Assembly: GCA_039566865.1 (NCBI GenBank)
Contig: CM076957.1
Coordinates: 5,651,896 to 5,715,895, forward strand
Length of the DNA stretch: 64,000 nt
Origin: Aurelia coerulea
Taxonomy: Eukaryota > Cnidaria > Scyphozoa > Semaeostomeae > Ulmaridae
Reading direction: 5' to 3'
Shown here: one piece after another, positions 12,901 through 27,900 of the stretch
Layout: each line of letters begins with the position of its first letter
How positions within the stretch are numbered: the stretch's first letter is position 1
Notes under the pieces: generated by a model
Told to the model about the DNA's origin: nothing
The model's database searches: none
The model's input: only the letters and a program-made list of their open reading frames with translations
Made by a program: the position numbers and the translations under genes

Positions 12901-15900
12901 TCAGTCGTGTTCAGCGATGTTGAGCGTTGTTCAGTTGATTTTGAAGGCAGTTAAAAATGTTCAGTGGAAAAGATTAAATTTCTTTTGTTTGAAAATGTTG
13001 TGGAAAAATGTTCAGTCGTTTTGCCACTCCAGTGGACATTGTCCAGTTTACGCACGCGCATTGCAATGAAATAGTGGACGACTTTATTCACATATTTTCA
13101 TTCCAAGCTAAGCTTGTCCTCCATTGGCAACTCCTTTGTGTCATTTACAAACATTCTCATTCATTAATAGTATCTTTACCCATTGCTTTGCGTTTCTATA
13201 GGTTTTCTTCTGTTTTTATCTCGGAATAATAGTCAAAACCATGGCTGGCTATCTTTTTGTTTACGAGCTCCTTGGTGCTCTGTTGGGAGTTTGCCCAAGA
13301 CTTCCCAAACTGAATTCTCAATCCAAAAAACTTTGCGCACTTCCTTTGCCCAGCAAATGTTCACTGGACAACGTTCAGTCGTTTTGCCACAACCTAAATT
13401 TTCTTGATCTTCAGACGCTGAACAAGGTTAACAATGTCCAGTGCGTGTTCAGTGCAAAAGTCCAGTCGTTTTGCCAGGGCTTAAATGCGACGCCAAACAC
13501 CCTACGTTTTTTCTAACTCACCCGGTATAATTTAAACACATTTGCCAACATGTGACAAAACATAAGAAACAAAACAAACTTACATATTTGTGAGCAAATA
13601 AATTTCATTTAGTGCTTCTGTAACTCGACCTAGAGGAAAGAGGAAACGCAAAAGTAACTTACTCAATTTCAAAGGGATTGAGAATTTTGAAATTTTTTTC
13701 ACAGGAAGGCCTTGAAAAAAGCTACTCTGTTCGGCGGACACCTTGGTTCCTGAATTTGAAAACTGACCTCCCAGGCGACATCACTATATTGAAGCAATCT
13801 GGAAGTGCGCCCTCTTTCTCGTTTCTTCCCCTGCTCTGTAAAGTTTCTGGTTGTGCACCTGATCAAGACAATGCCATTGGAAATGGATTATTTCGTAACG
13901 GGCATATTCAAGTAAAATTCAACAAATTATTTCCAGGCGATTCCATCTTCCCAAGAGGATAACACATGCTAAAATGTGTTCAAGACATTGATGTAAAGCA
14001 GATACGCGTTTTTTTCTTTTATAAGAAACTTGGATAAGCCCTTAGTACCAAAGTTTCTTGATTTAAAGTGAAAATTTCAGCTTTTTAGTGCTGAAAGTTT
14101 CTTAATTTGTTTCTTATTTTTTGGATGAATGTAGCTTCTACCACTGCCACGTATTCGTTTCTTGACAGACAGCACAATTTTTAGCAAGAAAGAGAGTTTT
14201 ATTTGACTCAAAACATAAATTTATCATGAATATTATTGAAAAATAAAGGTTCAATGAGAATTTTCCATGATTTCCTTGTACTTGGCTTTAAAAGTTTCTT
14301 AGCAATTCTGAAGCATAGTACTTAAATTTTTCGCCATCCTAGTGCCAGTTCCTTATAAACCAGTTTCTTATACAAAAAATGCATTTCACGGACATTTGAT
14401 CGTGGTTTTGCTCCCGCTTTGAAAGTTTCTTCAAAGGGCTTACACGAGAAAATTCCTCATAATTACGGAACGAAGAGGCCAATTTCAGTCAGGTAAATGT
14501 TAACATCTACACTCTTTTCTTTTTATAATAATGTTTATAAGAATATTCAGGCTCAGAATCATCCAATTTTTAAGAATATCATAAGAATATTGCCAGCCTC
14601 AGCTGGCATACCGGGTGCGCCAAAATAAACTATGCACTTTTGGCAGGCTACGATAAATCGTACACAAGACCGATTTTGAAGATTTATGACTTGATCTTTA
14701 TCAGAAGGCCTGAATTAGATTCTAGGATTTTTTGCAAATTTTTCTGTTTTCAGTTTTTAGAGCTACAAGCGAGTTTCTTAAAATTTTTGTTTTCGAAAAC
14801 ACTGAGAAACGATCAAAAAACGTCGATCAAGCTTTCCAAAGAATCGACATGAATGGACAAAGAGAAAACTTTTTTGTGGTGATTTGGGATTTAGAAATCG
14901 ACTAATTGTAAGCTGCTGTGCGAGAGTTCGTACTATCTTGTGAGAAATGTAATAATATTTTCAAGTATATAAAGAAATGTCTTTTCTTTTGTAATGTCAT
15001 TGAATGTATGCTTTGCTGCAGGCTGTGTTCCTGTATCAAGGGGGTTAAAAGACAAGCGAGGAGGAGGCATGGGGCCAGCAAGATGCAGTTTTGTTACATT
15101 TTTGATTTTGTGACAGCTTTTGGGGCGGCACTTTATTGCAACTACTACAAAATTTCGCAACAAGCCAATCTTTGAAATAACACTCGTGCAGAAAATTTCC
15201 AAATCCCCAAATCACGCTGAAAACATTTTCTCTTTGTCCATTCATGATGAATCTTTAGAAAATTTGATCAACGTTTTTTGATCGTTTTCAGTGTTTTCGA
15301 AAACGAAAATTTTAAGAAACTCGCCTGTAGCTCTAAAAATTGTAAACGGAAAAATTTGCAAAAAATCTTAAAATCTAATTCAGGCTTTCTGCTAAAGATT
15401 AAGTGATATATCTTCAAAATCGGTCCAGTGTACGATTTATCGTGGCCTGCCAAAAGTGCATAGTTTATTTTGGCGCACCCGGTATCTGTGTCTAATTTTT
15501 CAGCAGTTGCCTGTTTTGTGATGTTCATAACAGAGAATCGCATGTCTGACGTAAATACTTTAAGAATACATTCAGGCTCGAAACAAAAATTTCTTAAGAA
15601 TATCGAGGCTGGACAAAATTTAAAGTATTCTTATAAAAAAAGAGTGTATTCGAACATGTCCACTATCAAATAATATCTTTGCCAATATCATTGTTTCGAT
15701 ATCCAGTGAATATTGGCCTTTCAAACGGGGATCACTTTTTTTTTACTCGCCTGATATTTCCCTAACTAAATCTTTGTTGGACAGCCACTTCACTACACTA
15801 GACTGAGCTATACAATCACGAACATCTAAATACTACCTGCTTTCTTCAGACTACATACTGCACGCAAATGCAAAACATCTGCTTACCATTCATTTTGATC

Positions 15901-18900
15901 TGCAATAGAAGAAAAAACTAACCACCTAAAGCGAATTTGCAGTTAAAACTACAACTACAGACTAAATATCATGACAGTGGCTAATGCAAAATACCAAAAC
16001 AAATCACCTTAAAATAATTTAACAGATCCGCGTGAGTAACAACAGCGGCGGGTGCCTATTAGTATTACACGATTATGAAGAAGATCTATCACACCGATTT
16101 CAAAGATTCTTGCTTTACATGTATTTTTATAAGAAACTACTAAGGCCTGTGTTACACGATACCGGATTGCTTTTCGCATCGGATTGGTTTTAACCCATTT
16201 TGGTCAAAATCGCACGCAGTTACACGATTTCCATGAACCCATTTTGGATTGCAGTTACACGACACCGAGTCACCCCCCCCCCCCACTGCGAAGACTCAAT
16301 CTATTGTCTTTGACCACTGCGAAGCCCAAATGGAGTGGGGTCACATCGGATTGGTGCAGTTACACGAGCAAATGGAGTGGGGTCACATCGGATTGGTGCA
16401 GTTACACGAGATATAATGCGGAGCAGTGTGAATCGGATTGATTTTTACCCCACCTTCAGAGCGGAGTGATTTCACTCCGCGAAAACGGAGTGGACTGACA
16501 CCAGATTGTCTCGGTGTCGTGTAACTGCACCCCCCTATCCGATACGAAAAGTAATCCGGTGTGTGACGAATCCGGTATCGTGTAACTGGGGCCTAATTTG
16601 GACCAGTACCGAAAGTTTTTTAAAATTATCAGATTTTAAGGAGTCAGAATTTCTTACGAGTTTCTTAAATGCTCCATAACCACCTTGTGTGTGCACTACC
16701 TGTGCCGTCGTTGATACCTCGAAACAAGGTCCTTGATGCCTTTACCAATGCTTAGACATTACTCAAGCACTTCAAGAGTAATATGATACATGAAATAAGA
16801 AGTCAATACGACAAGCATTTCTGTTATTAAAGTAAATAGTTTCCTAAGTTATAATTTTCTTGGTGCTGGAGTTTCTTAACTTTTTGGCGATCTGAGAGTT
16901 GATTTTCATAGGCAGTTTCTTATAAAAACGTGTAGTTTTGTTTCTATTCATATAAAATTTATCAAAAAATCTTACTTTCTACTGTTATTATCTACCGGGT
17001 GTCCCAAAAAAATGTATACAGATTTGATTGACTCTAGCAATGTGAATTTAGCTTTAATCAATGGTTAATCACTCTCAAAATGTTCCTCGATAGTTAACTT
17101 GAACATAGATACCTCGTTTGCTGGTATTGGTGCTTTGAGAGCAGACATGTTAATCTTGAAAACTCAAATTTGCCTCCTCCTGCAAACCAGAGCTTTATCC
17201 TTTTGGCCTAAGCAATTCCTTAAGACACAGCGTGTAAATCAACGAGAGCCTTGATAAAATTTGAACAATATTAGATCTTGTGTTAATCTGTTTTCCAGAA
17301 GTCACCCCCCAGTCACCCATTGTGAAGTTTCTTAATTTTTCATTAATTTCAGTTCTTAATTTTGATGTGGTTCAGGAATTTCCTTAGGCCAAAAGGCCAA
17401 AGCTCTGGTTTGCAGGAGGAGGCAAATTTGAGCTTTCAAGATTAACATGTCTGCTCTCAAAGTACCAATACCAGCAAACGAGGTATCTATGTTCAAGTTA
17501 ACTATCGAGGAACACTTTGAGAGTGATTAGCTACTGATTAAAGCTAAATTCACAGCGCTAGAGTCAACCAAATCCGTATACATTTTTTTGGGACACCCGG
17601 TAATTTCTATACAACACCTACGAGGTGTCCGTAAAGCTCCATGCTAAAAGATTGTATTAAGACTATTTTGTTATAACATATTAAATCTATTAATTCGTTT
17701 TGTTTTGAATAGTTTAATTTAATTTGTAACACGTCAGTGTGGAAAACATTATTCTTAGCTTATACTGAAAGTTTTTACGTGTATAAATATTGTAAATGAA
17801 AAAATGAAAATGAACCACAGGTACGATACCAAGGGGAGTGAAAGACAATAACTACCCCATGGCCAATACATAAAGAAACGCAACGTTAAACTACATACAA
17901 CTACACTACAAACGATTAAAACTAGTTACACTGCTTACAAAATTGCTCTACATACAATATTTCTCTACGATACTACTAAAACGATACCGCAAGGAGCAAA
18001 AAGCTGTGTCTACCCTGCGGCCATAAGATAAAAGCTAAAAAAGGGGCTATGGTGGTTGTGGAACTTGTAACGGAGTTTGAGAGTTTCTAATCAAGTCGAC
18101 CAGTTTGGTGGATAAAATTTAAAGTTAAAAGAAGTATGCATTTATTGAGGTCATTGGGAAGGTTCTTATCACAAGACAATAAAACGTGCATCAAAGCCTC
18201 GTTTGAATTATTGATATATCCATTTGGTCGTAAAAGAGCTAACACTCCAGCGAAAAGAGTTCTTCGTGGTACTTCAAAGGAAGGACAAAGCAACAAAAAA
18301 TGTTCCGTATCCTCGATACCATCGTTCGAAGGGCACAATGGGTTTATGGTATCCCTAAAATTATGCTTGAATTCATGAAAGCTTAGTTTGCTGAGGCCAA
18401 CCCTCAATTGAGCTCTACGTGTAGTTCATGCGCTTGTAACGTTGTGCAACAGGTGCAGCATTGATTAGAGTTTGTTATCTTAGCCTATAACAAGTTTAAT
18501 ACAAATTGTGATCATCACACTAATTAATACTGAACTTATTTACTGAACTTAATACTGTGCTTGATTATTTCGTAAGCAACTAAAGTCTAAATCAAACTTT
18601 ACGTAAAAATGTCCGCGAATGAAAACAATTTCAGAGTTGAGTTATCACAAATTTGAGATGGAATTTAATCACAACGCGTTTAAATATTCACAATAAGATC
18701 CGAATAAACTGCAGACTAAATAGACGATTGCGCTGATGAAGATGGCTGCAAGGAACTTTTCAACAAGATGCATTGCGTTCTAATTACGAATCTTATAAAA
18801 ATTCATTAAAGAATGCAACGCACCTTGGTGAAAGGTTCTTTGCCGCCATCTTTAGCGTAATTGCCTTTTGAGCAATTCTGTTTCCTCTTTCCCCAAACTC

Positions 18901-21900
18901 TGGATTGGAGCTTTGCCGACTTGTGCAATTAACAATCGTCAAAAGATTTCAATTAACTACCAATCGTTTTGCCAAAGAATGACCAACTTAGATGTACTGT
19001 AGAACTTTATATCATACTAAAAAATTTTCGTACCATTGGTAGAGTTCTGGAAAATTTTACTTTGATGTAATTTTACATGTAGGAGCAGTGGTGTAAAGCT
19101 AGATTAATAACTAGGAGGGTTCCAAGTAGAGAGGTGCTGATCAGGGGTGATGCTGGGACAAGGAGGTATAATCCACTAAAACCTTTGAGATTGCTGGGAA
19201 CCTCCTAGAAATACTGTTTTTATTATTACATCATCAACCTTCTTTGAATTTAATCACTTATTTGGCTGAAATTATTTTCTCTTCGCCTCACTCTTTATAG
19301 GAATAACTTTCTCGTTGAAATAGCTTTATATGGTGATATTTCAGCAGAAAAATTGTTGAACTCGGCTTAAATCGTTGAATGATGTCTGTTCTCACTTCCT
19401 TATTCTATTGTCATTTACACTTTTGCGTTTCTGCAGCCATTTTGAAATAGCATTTGTGGCATCTCATAGATGTACGGGGGGTTCTTGTTGCTGTGAATTG
19501 AATTGTGTATGGACAGAAATGAAATGGTAGCCTGTGAACATGTGAACATGTGATCAGGATCTCTTCTTTAAAGAAATATAGCATTACCTTCTTCTGTCAT
19601 TTATTTTTGGACAAAATAAACAAATTAAGAAAATCAAAATTTCTTTAGAATAACTAGGGGGCTAAAGCCCTGACAATTACGGAGAAAATAACTAGGGGGG
19701 CTGAGCTCCCCTGAGCCCCCCTCCCCCATCTCTACACCACTGTGTGGGAGACACATATGTGCTACACGGTGTTCCTGCCCAGAGGATCATCATGTTTCTA
19801 TCCATGCAGACTAATGTTAAAATTTCCAGTCCTCATTGCAACACAATCAAAAATTTAAACTCACCAAGTCCTCAGTTGTACATGTAATAACACTTTTGGG
19901 TTTGACGACCTTGATGAAAGAATCCGGCAATGAATTCACTGGCACATTTTCAGGGATCTGGATGAAGAAGCCACGAGTGCTGTTATATGCTGGCTTTAAA
20001 TTCAGGCCATGCTTTTCAGATAACTGTTTGATCAATTCTGAAAAGGAAACATATGTCTCATAATCAAATAGTATCCAATCACAAAAATATCTTCTTGTTG
20101 TGTGTAGCGCAATTGTACAAAGATAAACAAGTAAATAAAGTAAAATATAAGCACTTTGATGCGAATTGAAATAAGCACAACGTTTCGAGCATAGTCCGTT
20201 ATCAAGCAAACGAGAGGAAAGGTGCAATGGTAAATAGGTTTCTTTATAAATAAAACAAAGAAAACATTCAGGCACAGCATCGCTTCTTTGGCTATCCATT
20301 GTTGACGGCGCGTGTGGGACATCGATTTGAACATATATATAAACGATATAACGTGGGAAAGCCACACAATGTTTTTTCAGAGTTACATCTCGTAGAGCAG
20401 CAAGGACGACGCCACCATGAGAGTCCACCACCAGAGTTCTCAGGAGCTCAAAACCATGCAGTCCAAAAGAAAGCTGAAAGGTCGAGCGAGACTGAACAAT
20501 ATGAAAATTATTTGGAAAAACGGCAGAAAAGTGAAGACAAAATTCTTTCGGACAACAAGGCTCAAGAACAAGAAAAGCTCGGTAGCAGACCCCCACAATG
20601 CCACCACCCCTGTCCTCTATCGTTTCAAAATATCCTTCCATTTTTCGCGATCCTTTGCGAGGTGACTTGCCTCTTCCCATGTCAAATTTATTGCTTGCAA
20701 TTGCTTCCTCATCAGTTCAATCCATGTGAGCTTGGGTCTTCCTCGCGGTCTTTTGGATTGCATCAATGCTACTCTTAACGCTTTTCGTGCGGACGTGTTC
20801 TCGTCTAACCTCATCAAGTGACCAAACCAATTTATTCGATTTGAATGGGATTTCTAAATGTTGTTTTGCTCTTTGCAAATGCCAGTTTTTAAACTTGCAC
20901 AAACCCTGTAACAAGTTAACTACCGAATGGCATTCGATATAAATGGGGAAGTATGGGAACAAATATTTGAACAAAGCGAGCGGCAGCATCCTTTCTTCAA
21001 ATACATGAATACGAAAAATCGTTTCATTTATCTAAGAAGATAATAATCTATGTCCACTGATACAAAGCTTTATTGTGAATTGTGTAACAGCTTCATACGA
21101 GCTAAAACGTTTGCTGAACACAGCCCCAAATGTACAACCTTTATGATTTACTTCGCCTTGTTTTTAGTTTTAGTCACGTTCTGTTAGACCAATGTTACTG
21201 TTCATTCGCTATTGCATTCATTTTGTAATAACTGTTCCTTAGTAGCTGCTGAAAGTATACAAGTTGTTTTGTACTACGGGGTGTCCCAAAAAAAATGGTG
21301 CCCCGTTTGTCTGAAGATTGGGACAAAACGGCAAAAGATTCTCGCCAAACTTTTGCATGATGGTGCTCTTTATATGTTCAATTAAAGTTTGCAACCATCC
21401 CCGTAAAAATACGTTGAAAAATGATGGAGCTACGACCTCCATAAGACCAAATTTGACTGACGACTGAAACCAGCAGTCGGCCATTTTGCCTTACTATTTC
21501 GCAGTGATAAGTATCTTCATGTGACAAGAAATAATTTCTGTGAGGTCAGAAATAGTGGAACTCTCCGAGGATTATCGGAATTTTCACGAGAGCTATGACA
21601 TTGAAGGCTGCTGTTTCATTTTCATTCCACAAAGCTTTTTATGGCTGCAAAATAGTAAGACAAAATGGCCGACCGCTGGTTTCGGTGATCGGGCAAATTT
21701 GGTCTCCTGAAGGTCATAGCTCCATCATTTTTCAACGGATTTTTATGGGAATGGTTGCAAACTTTAATTGAACATTTGAAGAGCACCATCATGCAAAAGT
21801 TTGGCGAGAATCTTTGCCGCTTTGTAGCAATTTTCAGACAAACGGGGCACAATTTTTTTGGGACACCCTGTACTATGGGGTGTCCCAAAAAAGTACCCCT

Positions 21901-24900
21901 GTTTGAAAAATAACCAGAACTTGATTACACGGCCGATCTTCAATTTTCTTTTTTTTCAAGTAGGTCAAAGACCAAATTATTTTCCAAGACATAGCCGATT
22001 TTGTAAGTGGTTTAAAAATGAGCAAATAAAGCTCTTTTTAGGCCTACCTGGTTTTGAACCATACTGCAAAAAAGCACTGATGATTGCGAAATCAATTTCT
22101 TTGTGCGTGTAAAACTTCTAGTATGGTCATAAATGACAGGAATAAATGCGCACTATCATTGGAGACTTTAATTATGATAAAAAATCTGAAAATTTGGACT
22201 CTAAGGCAAGATTGAGTATTTTGCTTAAAAAACTATAGCTCAAAATAATGTTTTTCAACGTGTAGATTTCCTATCTTGCTGTATCAAAAGCAAAAATTTT
22301 GTCATCTGTGAATATTTGTGGATCTTTGACAAAGCAATTCAAAAAGACAATTTCATCAAAGGTTTGATAATAAATTTTTGGTGATTTTTTAAACAGGACT
22401 ATTTTTTGGGACACCGGGTAGGTTAATGATGGAAAAATGAATTCTGAAATTTGAATCATGTTAAAAAAACTCACTGAAAGGAAGAATGAGATAACAATTT
22501 ACTTGCAATAATCCATAGATCATTCTTATTCAAACTTCCATTCCTCTGAAAATTTGCCGTGACTTTCTACCTCAAATACATACCTGTGATATCATCAATA
22601 CATTCAGTATATACTCTTCTCACAACATCAAGCATTCCTGGGAAAGAATAAAGAGTGAAAAAGTAAACGAGAAACGTCAAGAACTTGCATATGTTTACTT
22701 TGCAGCCTGGTTCCCTGTGCGTCAACTTGACCGCGTTCGCGTGAGGGTACTGGTGGCCAGGGAAGTGATTTGTTATTTTGGACCGCTTCCGTGGAGCCCA
22801 GTCCCCCTAGTCAAAAATGACGTCAGGGAACCAGACTGTTTACTTTGAATGTTTCTCTAAAATCTTCATTGACTGCAAATAATGGCTTCCTGGGTGTCGT
22901 TGAAGTAATTTTGCAAATATTTCAGATAAAAGCAGAGTTACAAAAAGTCATCGACCTTGATACATCAGGGCCCTACGTCCTTGATCGTAAAATTCGGCGA
23001 ACATTGATATTTTTTGCTAACTCATCCCGTAGGTTAATTAACAGTTGCGTCCTTTTTATGTTGCGAAAAAAGAGATCCATTCACGAAGACTAAAGATAAC
23101 AGCCTCATTATTTTACAAATGATTCGCCAGACCTCCATTTCATGCAGGTCGCCGAGAACGCCTGAGTACACCAGATTACAAGCTCTACGGATTGGAGAAT
23201 TTAGATGCGAAATCTAGGTGGTGTTAATTGATAAACTACTTTAAAACATTGAAAGAACTTTTCAAAACGCATTTGAAAACTGATTGAACGAAGAGTAGGA
23301 AAGGCTTTACTCCAATCTTTTATAGCTGTCAGTCTTGAAACAAATTCTTGCATGCACAGTGCTTTCCTAGCAACGAAGAAAGGAAGGAATATAGATTGAT
23401 GAATATGCTGAAATACGGCACTCACCATTTACTCCAGGCTACGAAAGAGAAAAGATATTAATTAACAACTAAGATCTTCAGTTACAGAGTAAAATTGCGA
23501 GAAAAATCGATTTCTCAATGTGACGAGAAGGGCTTGGTCACACAAGGGAACATTGAATGACAACCTACGACTTGCCAACATAAATAAACTGCTTCCCATT
23601 TTGATCACAAAAGTTAAGCATGCTTGGGCCAGGTCATTACTACGATAGGTGACAGCATAGGTTCCAAATCTTTATCTCGGTGTAAAAAGGTGGGTGTAAA
23701 ATTCAATGACCTATTTCTTCTGATTGAATGGCTTGAAAGAAACTTTAGATACTTATCTATAATTCTACCGTTGGACTGTTCAGAAATTTTGAATGTTTTT
23801 GGAAATTACAGCGTATCTTACATTTCAACTCATTTGAGGAAGTGACGTCATCAAATTTCTAAATCATAAATCAGTTGAGTGACAGACTTTTGCTTGATGC
23901 CATATTGTAGGCATTCATAAACTATGGTTTTCTTCGAGATTTTTTCATGTTACGTCAAACAGTTTAGAAATTACGATGGTTTTGAATTTTTTTGAAAATT
24001 TTTCTTGAATTCTTGAAAAAGAAGAAAAACACTCTAATTCGGAAAATATTGCAGATTTCAGAAAATTCCAACGGTAGAATTATAGAGAATTAGCAAAAGT
24101 TTCATTGAAGTCATTCAGTTCAAAGAAATAGGTCATTCAATTTTACACCAGCCTTTTTAAAGATTTGGAACCTATGCTATAGGAGACCACCTGGAAACAC
24201 CCCGCATCGTAGGTACAGCACCTCACCAAGGGGTACAATTGGTACCTCAGTGATCAAGGCAATAAAAACATCAGAAGCGCCAGATGTAAGGCTATATGCT
24301 GTGTCAATAATACACCCCCAAGGGAGAAAGAAATGCCTGAGCTGAGAGGGTAATGGACTTGTAAGCGTTTTTGAATATTGTATTATAGTATACATTAAAG
24401 GCGCAATATAAAAACGAGAACTTTACTTTTACTTTAGTTTTATAAGCAATTTAGATATTTCTAGTTGAAAAAGTTTCTCCGTTCAATCATTTTCTATCAT
24501 ACAGTTCCGTAGTAGATGAAGGCCAAGGTGAAGTTGCAATTTTTAACTCCAAGCGATGGGATCACAGAAGTAGAGCACGACCTAATCGAGTCCTGGTCGT
24601 GACGCTCAAGCGGTGGGGCTTTACTTGGGATCAAACCGTGTCCCAATGTGCCCTACGAATTTAAGGGATACCATAAACCCAATGTGCCCTACGAATGATG
24701 GTATCGAGGATACAGAACATTTTTCTGTTGCTTTGCCCTTCCCACGCAGAGATCTTCTCACTGGAGTTTTTGCTTTATTATGACCAATTGGATATACAAA
24801 TCTCCAGAATAATGTTCTAATGCAGATTCTAGGCAATATGGCAAATAGTTTTGAAAAAACATCCAACAACAAATTCTAGACATAATGTCCATACGGTCTC

Positions 24901-27900
24901 CATATGAGCAGGTCCATAGCAAACGTTATTTGCACAAAACTGTTAACATATATACCTTGACAAGGAACACTTTTTGAGTTCTCATATTTAGCGTTCCTTT
25001 TTGCACCATGGTATCTTCATTTATTACTTCCTGTATTGTCTCTAGTAGCAAATTGAATCTGTTGTCCTCAAGGGCCTGTGCATAAAGAAACAGAATATCA
25101 GTAGCATCGTTTGCATAACACAAATGTTTCCTGATACAGAAATCTGTATTCACAAATACAGCTAACTGAGACATATAAATGTGTTTTGTCAGTTTTCCTT
25201 GTTAGGAAAATCGCACTTCCTTTCAAAGGGCCGTTCAAGAGCAAAAGATCTTTCAAAGAACAAACGTTGAATTTACAAAAAATTTTGGACAGAACAATAA
25301 TTTTGATATATTATGTAGAGATCTGTAGATCTGTGGAATTTTCGAATGTGCACAATAGTGATAGAAGCTCTAATACCATTCAAGCAAAAACCTCATATGA
25401 AAGTTTATGAAAATGTCCCTCGATCCAGACTATTGTAGAATAGCTAAAGGGTCTCTGGAGATTTTGAAACAGAATGACAACACTGTGGCTATTTCCAACA
25501 ATCGCTATCTCGATAAGGTCTATTTTCCTCTGAGAGTTCAAGTTAGCGAATGACAACAGCTAACCTTACCTTGGCATACATGACAAACAGTGGATTCTCT
25601 CCCTCTTTGATTGTATCTGCTAGCGACTGAACTAATTCCAGTGTGTGCTTCAAGTATATAATTTCTGTAATCTTTGCTTCGGAAGTTTTCACATCTTCCT
25701 TCTTTGGTATTTGAATGCACAAGGAAATCAAATGCTCAACATCAAGGAACTTGGACAGAACTAGATATGAAGGAGCACGTGAACAATTAGAATTGTTGAA
25801 AAGTTTCAGATTTGTTTTTTTGGTTTTATTTCATTAAACATTTACTATACATGTTACGGATTACTCTACCTACAAACTACTTTACAATGCTACAAGGACG
25901 TTACCATGAGGAGCAAAAGACTATGACTACCCCATGGCATTATTAAGAAGAAATAAACCACATACAATCTTACATTATGCTATATACGATTAAAAAAGAA
26001 AACGATAAGTACCGTACTGGAGTCAGTCTAACATTAGATGTCAGGTTAGGGCTGTAATAACCCAAAAAATGTCGCGAGCAAAACCCTTTTATTCATTTTA
26101 TTTGGATAACATACCTGTCATCTAATGTGAGACAGAATTTACAAAAAAGGGGAGAATTTACTTCAAGGCATTTGGTGGTTGCATTGGATGTTTCCGTTCA
26201 AAAGTCGTAAACTTTCGCGAATTGAATTTTAACGTGAGTATTAAGGCATTATCCTGTCAGAATCCCCTACTCTACACTTTTTTTTTACCTTCAAGTAAGT
26301 TACCCATACTAAACCTGTGGATGAGAGGCAAACCATGGAAGGTAAATACATACCCATAAGAGAAATTAACCGTTTCAAGGGTGCTAAAAGTCAGTTCGTT
26401 CAACGCTAGAGAGAGTAGCCAGTTTAACAACAAATAAGAAAGCATTTTCAGTGGAATAGCCTGCTGAAAAAGGATTTAAAATGTATGCCTAGTTTAGAAA
26501 GTAAATAGCAAATGATAACAGTAACTTTTTAGCACCAGCGTTGGGATCACAGAAATAGAGAAGACCAAAAATAGTGTGCGACCCTTTGTCGCGACGCTCA
26601 AGTGATGGGGCTGGAACTGGGCTCAAATCACGTCCACATGACTGTTATGGCTGCAAATTCCGAAGATATTAAGATGGACAACGTACCAGCTTGTAAATTC
26701 AAGAACATGTCCTGGAGAGAAATGTAAGAAGATCTTCAAAAACTCAACTGAAGGATACAATCAACAATGAATGTACAGGGTGTCCCAAAAACATGTACGC
26801 TGTTTGAATGACTACTGTGGAGGAGCCATAAATCCAACTTGACCCATTTTTCAAATTGTGAATAGATGAGATTTCAACTAAGAGTTTGGCACCAAGTTTG
26901 AGCAAATCGGACAAGCGGTTGCTGATTTATTGAAAAAGAAAGTCAAAATCAGTGGTTGTTTCCAAACCAGAGGATTTTATTTCCGTATTTCCGGAGTTTA
27001 TTTCCGTACCTTATAACTTGAATGTTAGCATCAAATGGACTTAAACTTTGCAGTTATGTCAGGAAACTCATTTGGGAGTAATTAATGACAAAATAAGTCA
27101 AGGATATTGACCAGGTAGCCTGCTGAACGCAATATTCTTGGTCTAAAACGACTTATCACTTTTGAGAAGCAAATATCTGATGGACGCATGCAATGGCCTG
27201 CAGCACTTGTGTTCCACATCACCATTTCTAGCAACCCTAGCTATGTTCAATCTTCTTGGTTATCACAAAATCCAATTCATGGCTATCTGTTTCACTTGTG
27301 AACATCAGAAAACCGGCTAGGTTGTTATTTCAATCGATTTCTTTGATTTTCACGTAATGGAAAATAATGAATTATCTGGTTTTGAGGCAGCCTATGATTT
27401 TGACTTTCTTGCTCCATAAATCAGCAGCTACTTATCAGATCTATTCAAACTCGGTGTCAAACTTTAAGTTGAAGTCTCTTCTATTAAAAAATCTTAAGAA
27501 CAGAAAAATTGGATTTATGGCTGCTCCGCAGCAGCTACTCAAACAGCGCACATGTTTTTTGGGACACCCTGTATAACTAAGTGTCGTCATCGTCCGTTGT
27601 GGCAATGGATAGTTATTTATTAAAGTAATAGTTATTTATTAAAGTCCTCAACTATAGTATTTACAATATTCTAGGGACTGTACAAATATAGGAATATTTA
27701 GAAATTATAAATTATGAGCTATTCTAAAAAAATGCGTTTTGAGCAGTGATTTGAAACTGTTTCCTGATTCCTTTGCACTCCTAGCTTCTAATGGTAAATA
27801 ATTCCATTAAGTGGGTCCTGCATATCTGAAAGAACGAGGACCCAGAGTCGTACATTTGCACTGAGGAACATGTAGCAGCAACGCACTACTAGACCTCAGT

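Larger units (their letters stand above)
13945..15757. mobile_element. Copy of the CCGGGTGAGTCA family broken up by two later insertions
   Basis: CCCAAGAGGATAACACATGC (13951) and AAAATTCCTCATAATTACGG (14449) and TTTCAAACGGGGATCAC (15719) are successive pieces of the family. They are interrupted by a TTATAAGAAAC element (about 14006-14437) and by 14509-15648. Confidence 0.7.

Noticed and set aside
12839..13516. Overlapping plus-strand frames with repeated [14 protein letters not shown] text
   Set aside because: Produced by the reiterated TGTTCAGTCGTTTTGCCA motif of a foldback element.
19847..20680. 277-residue minus-strand open frame as one protein
   Set aside because: Only the part at 19865-20037 is coding (MSH4 exon 19); the rest is the preceding intron and retroelement sequence.
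23201..23428. 75-residue minus-strand open frame as an MSH4 exon
   Set aside because: It starts at the donor side of the 13-nt exon 17 and reads into intron; its sequence has no MSH4 similarity.
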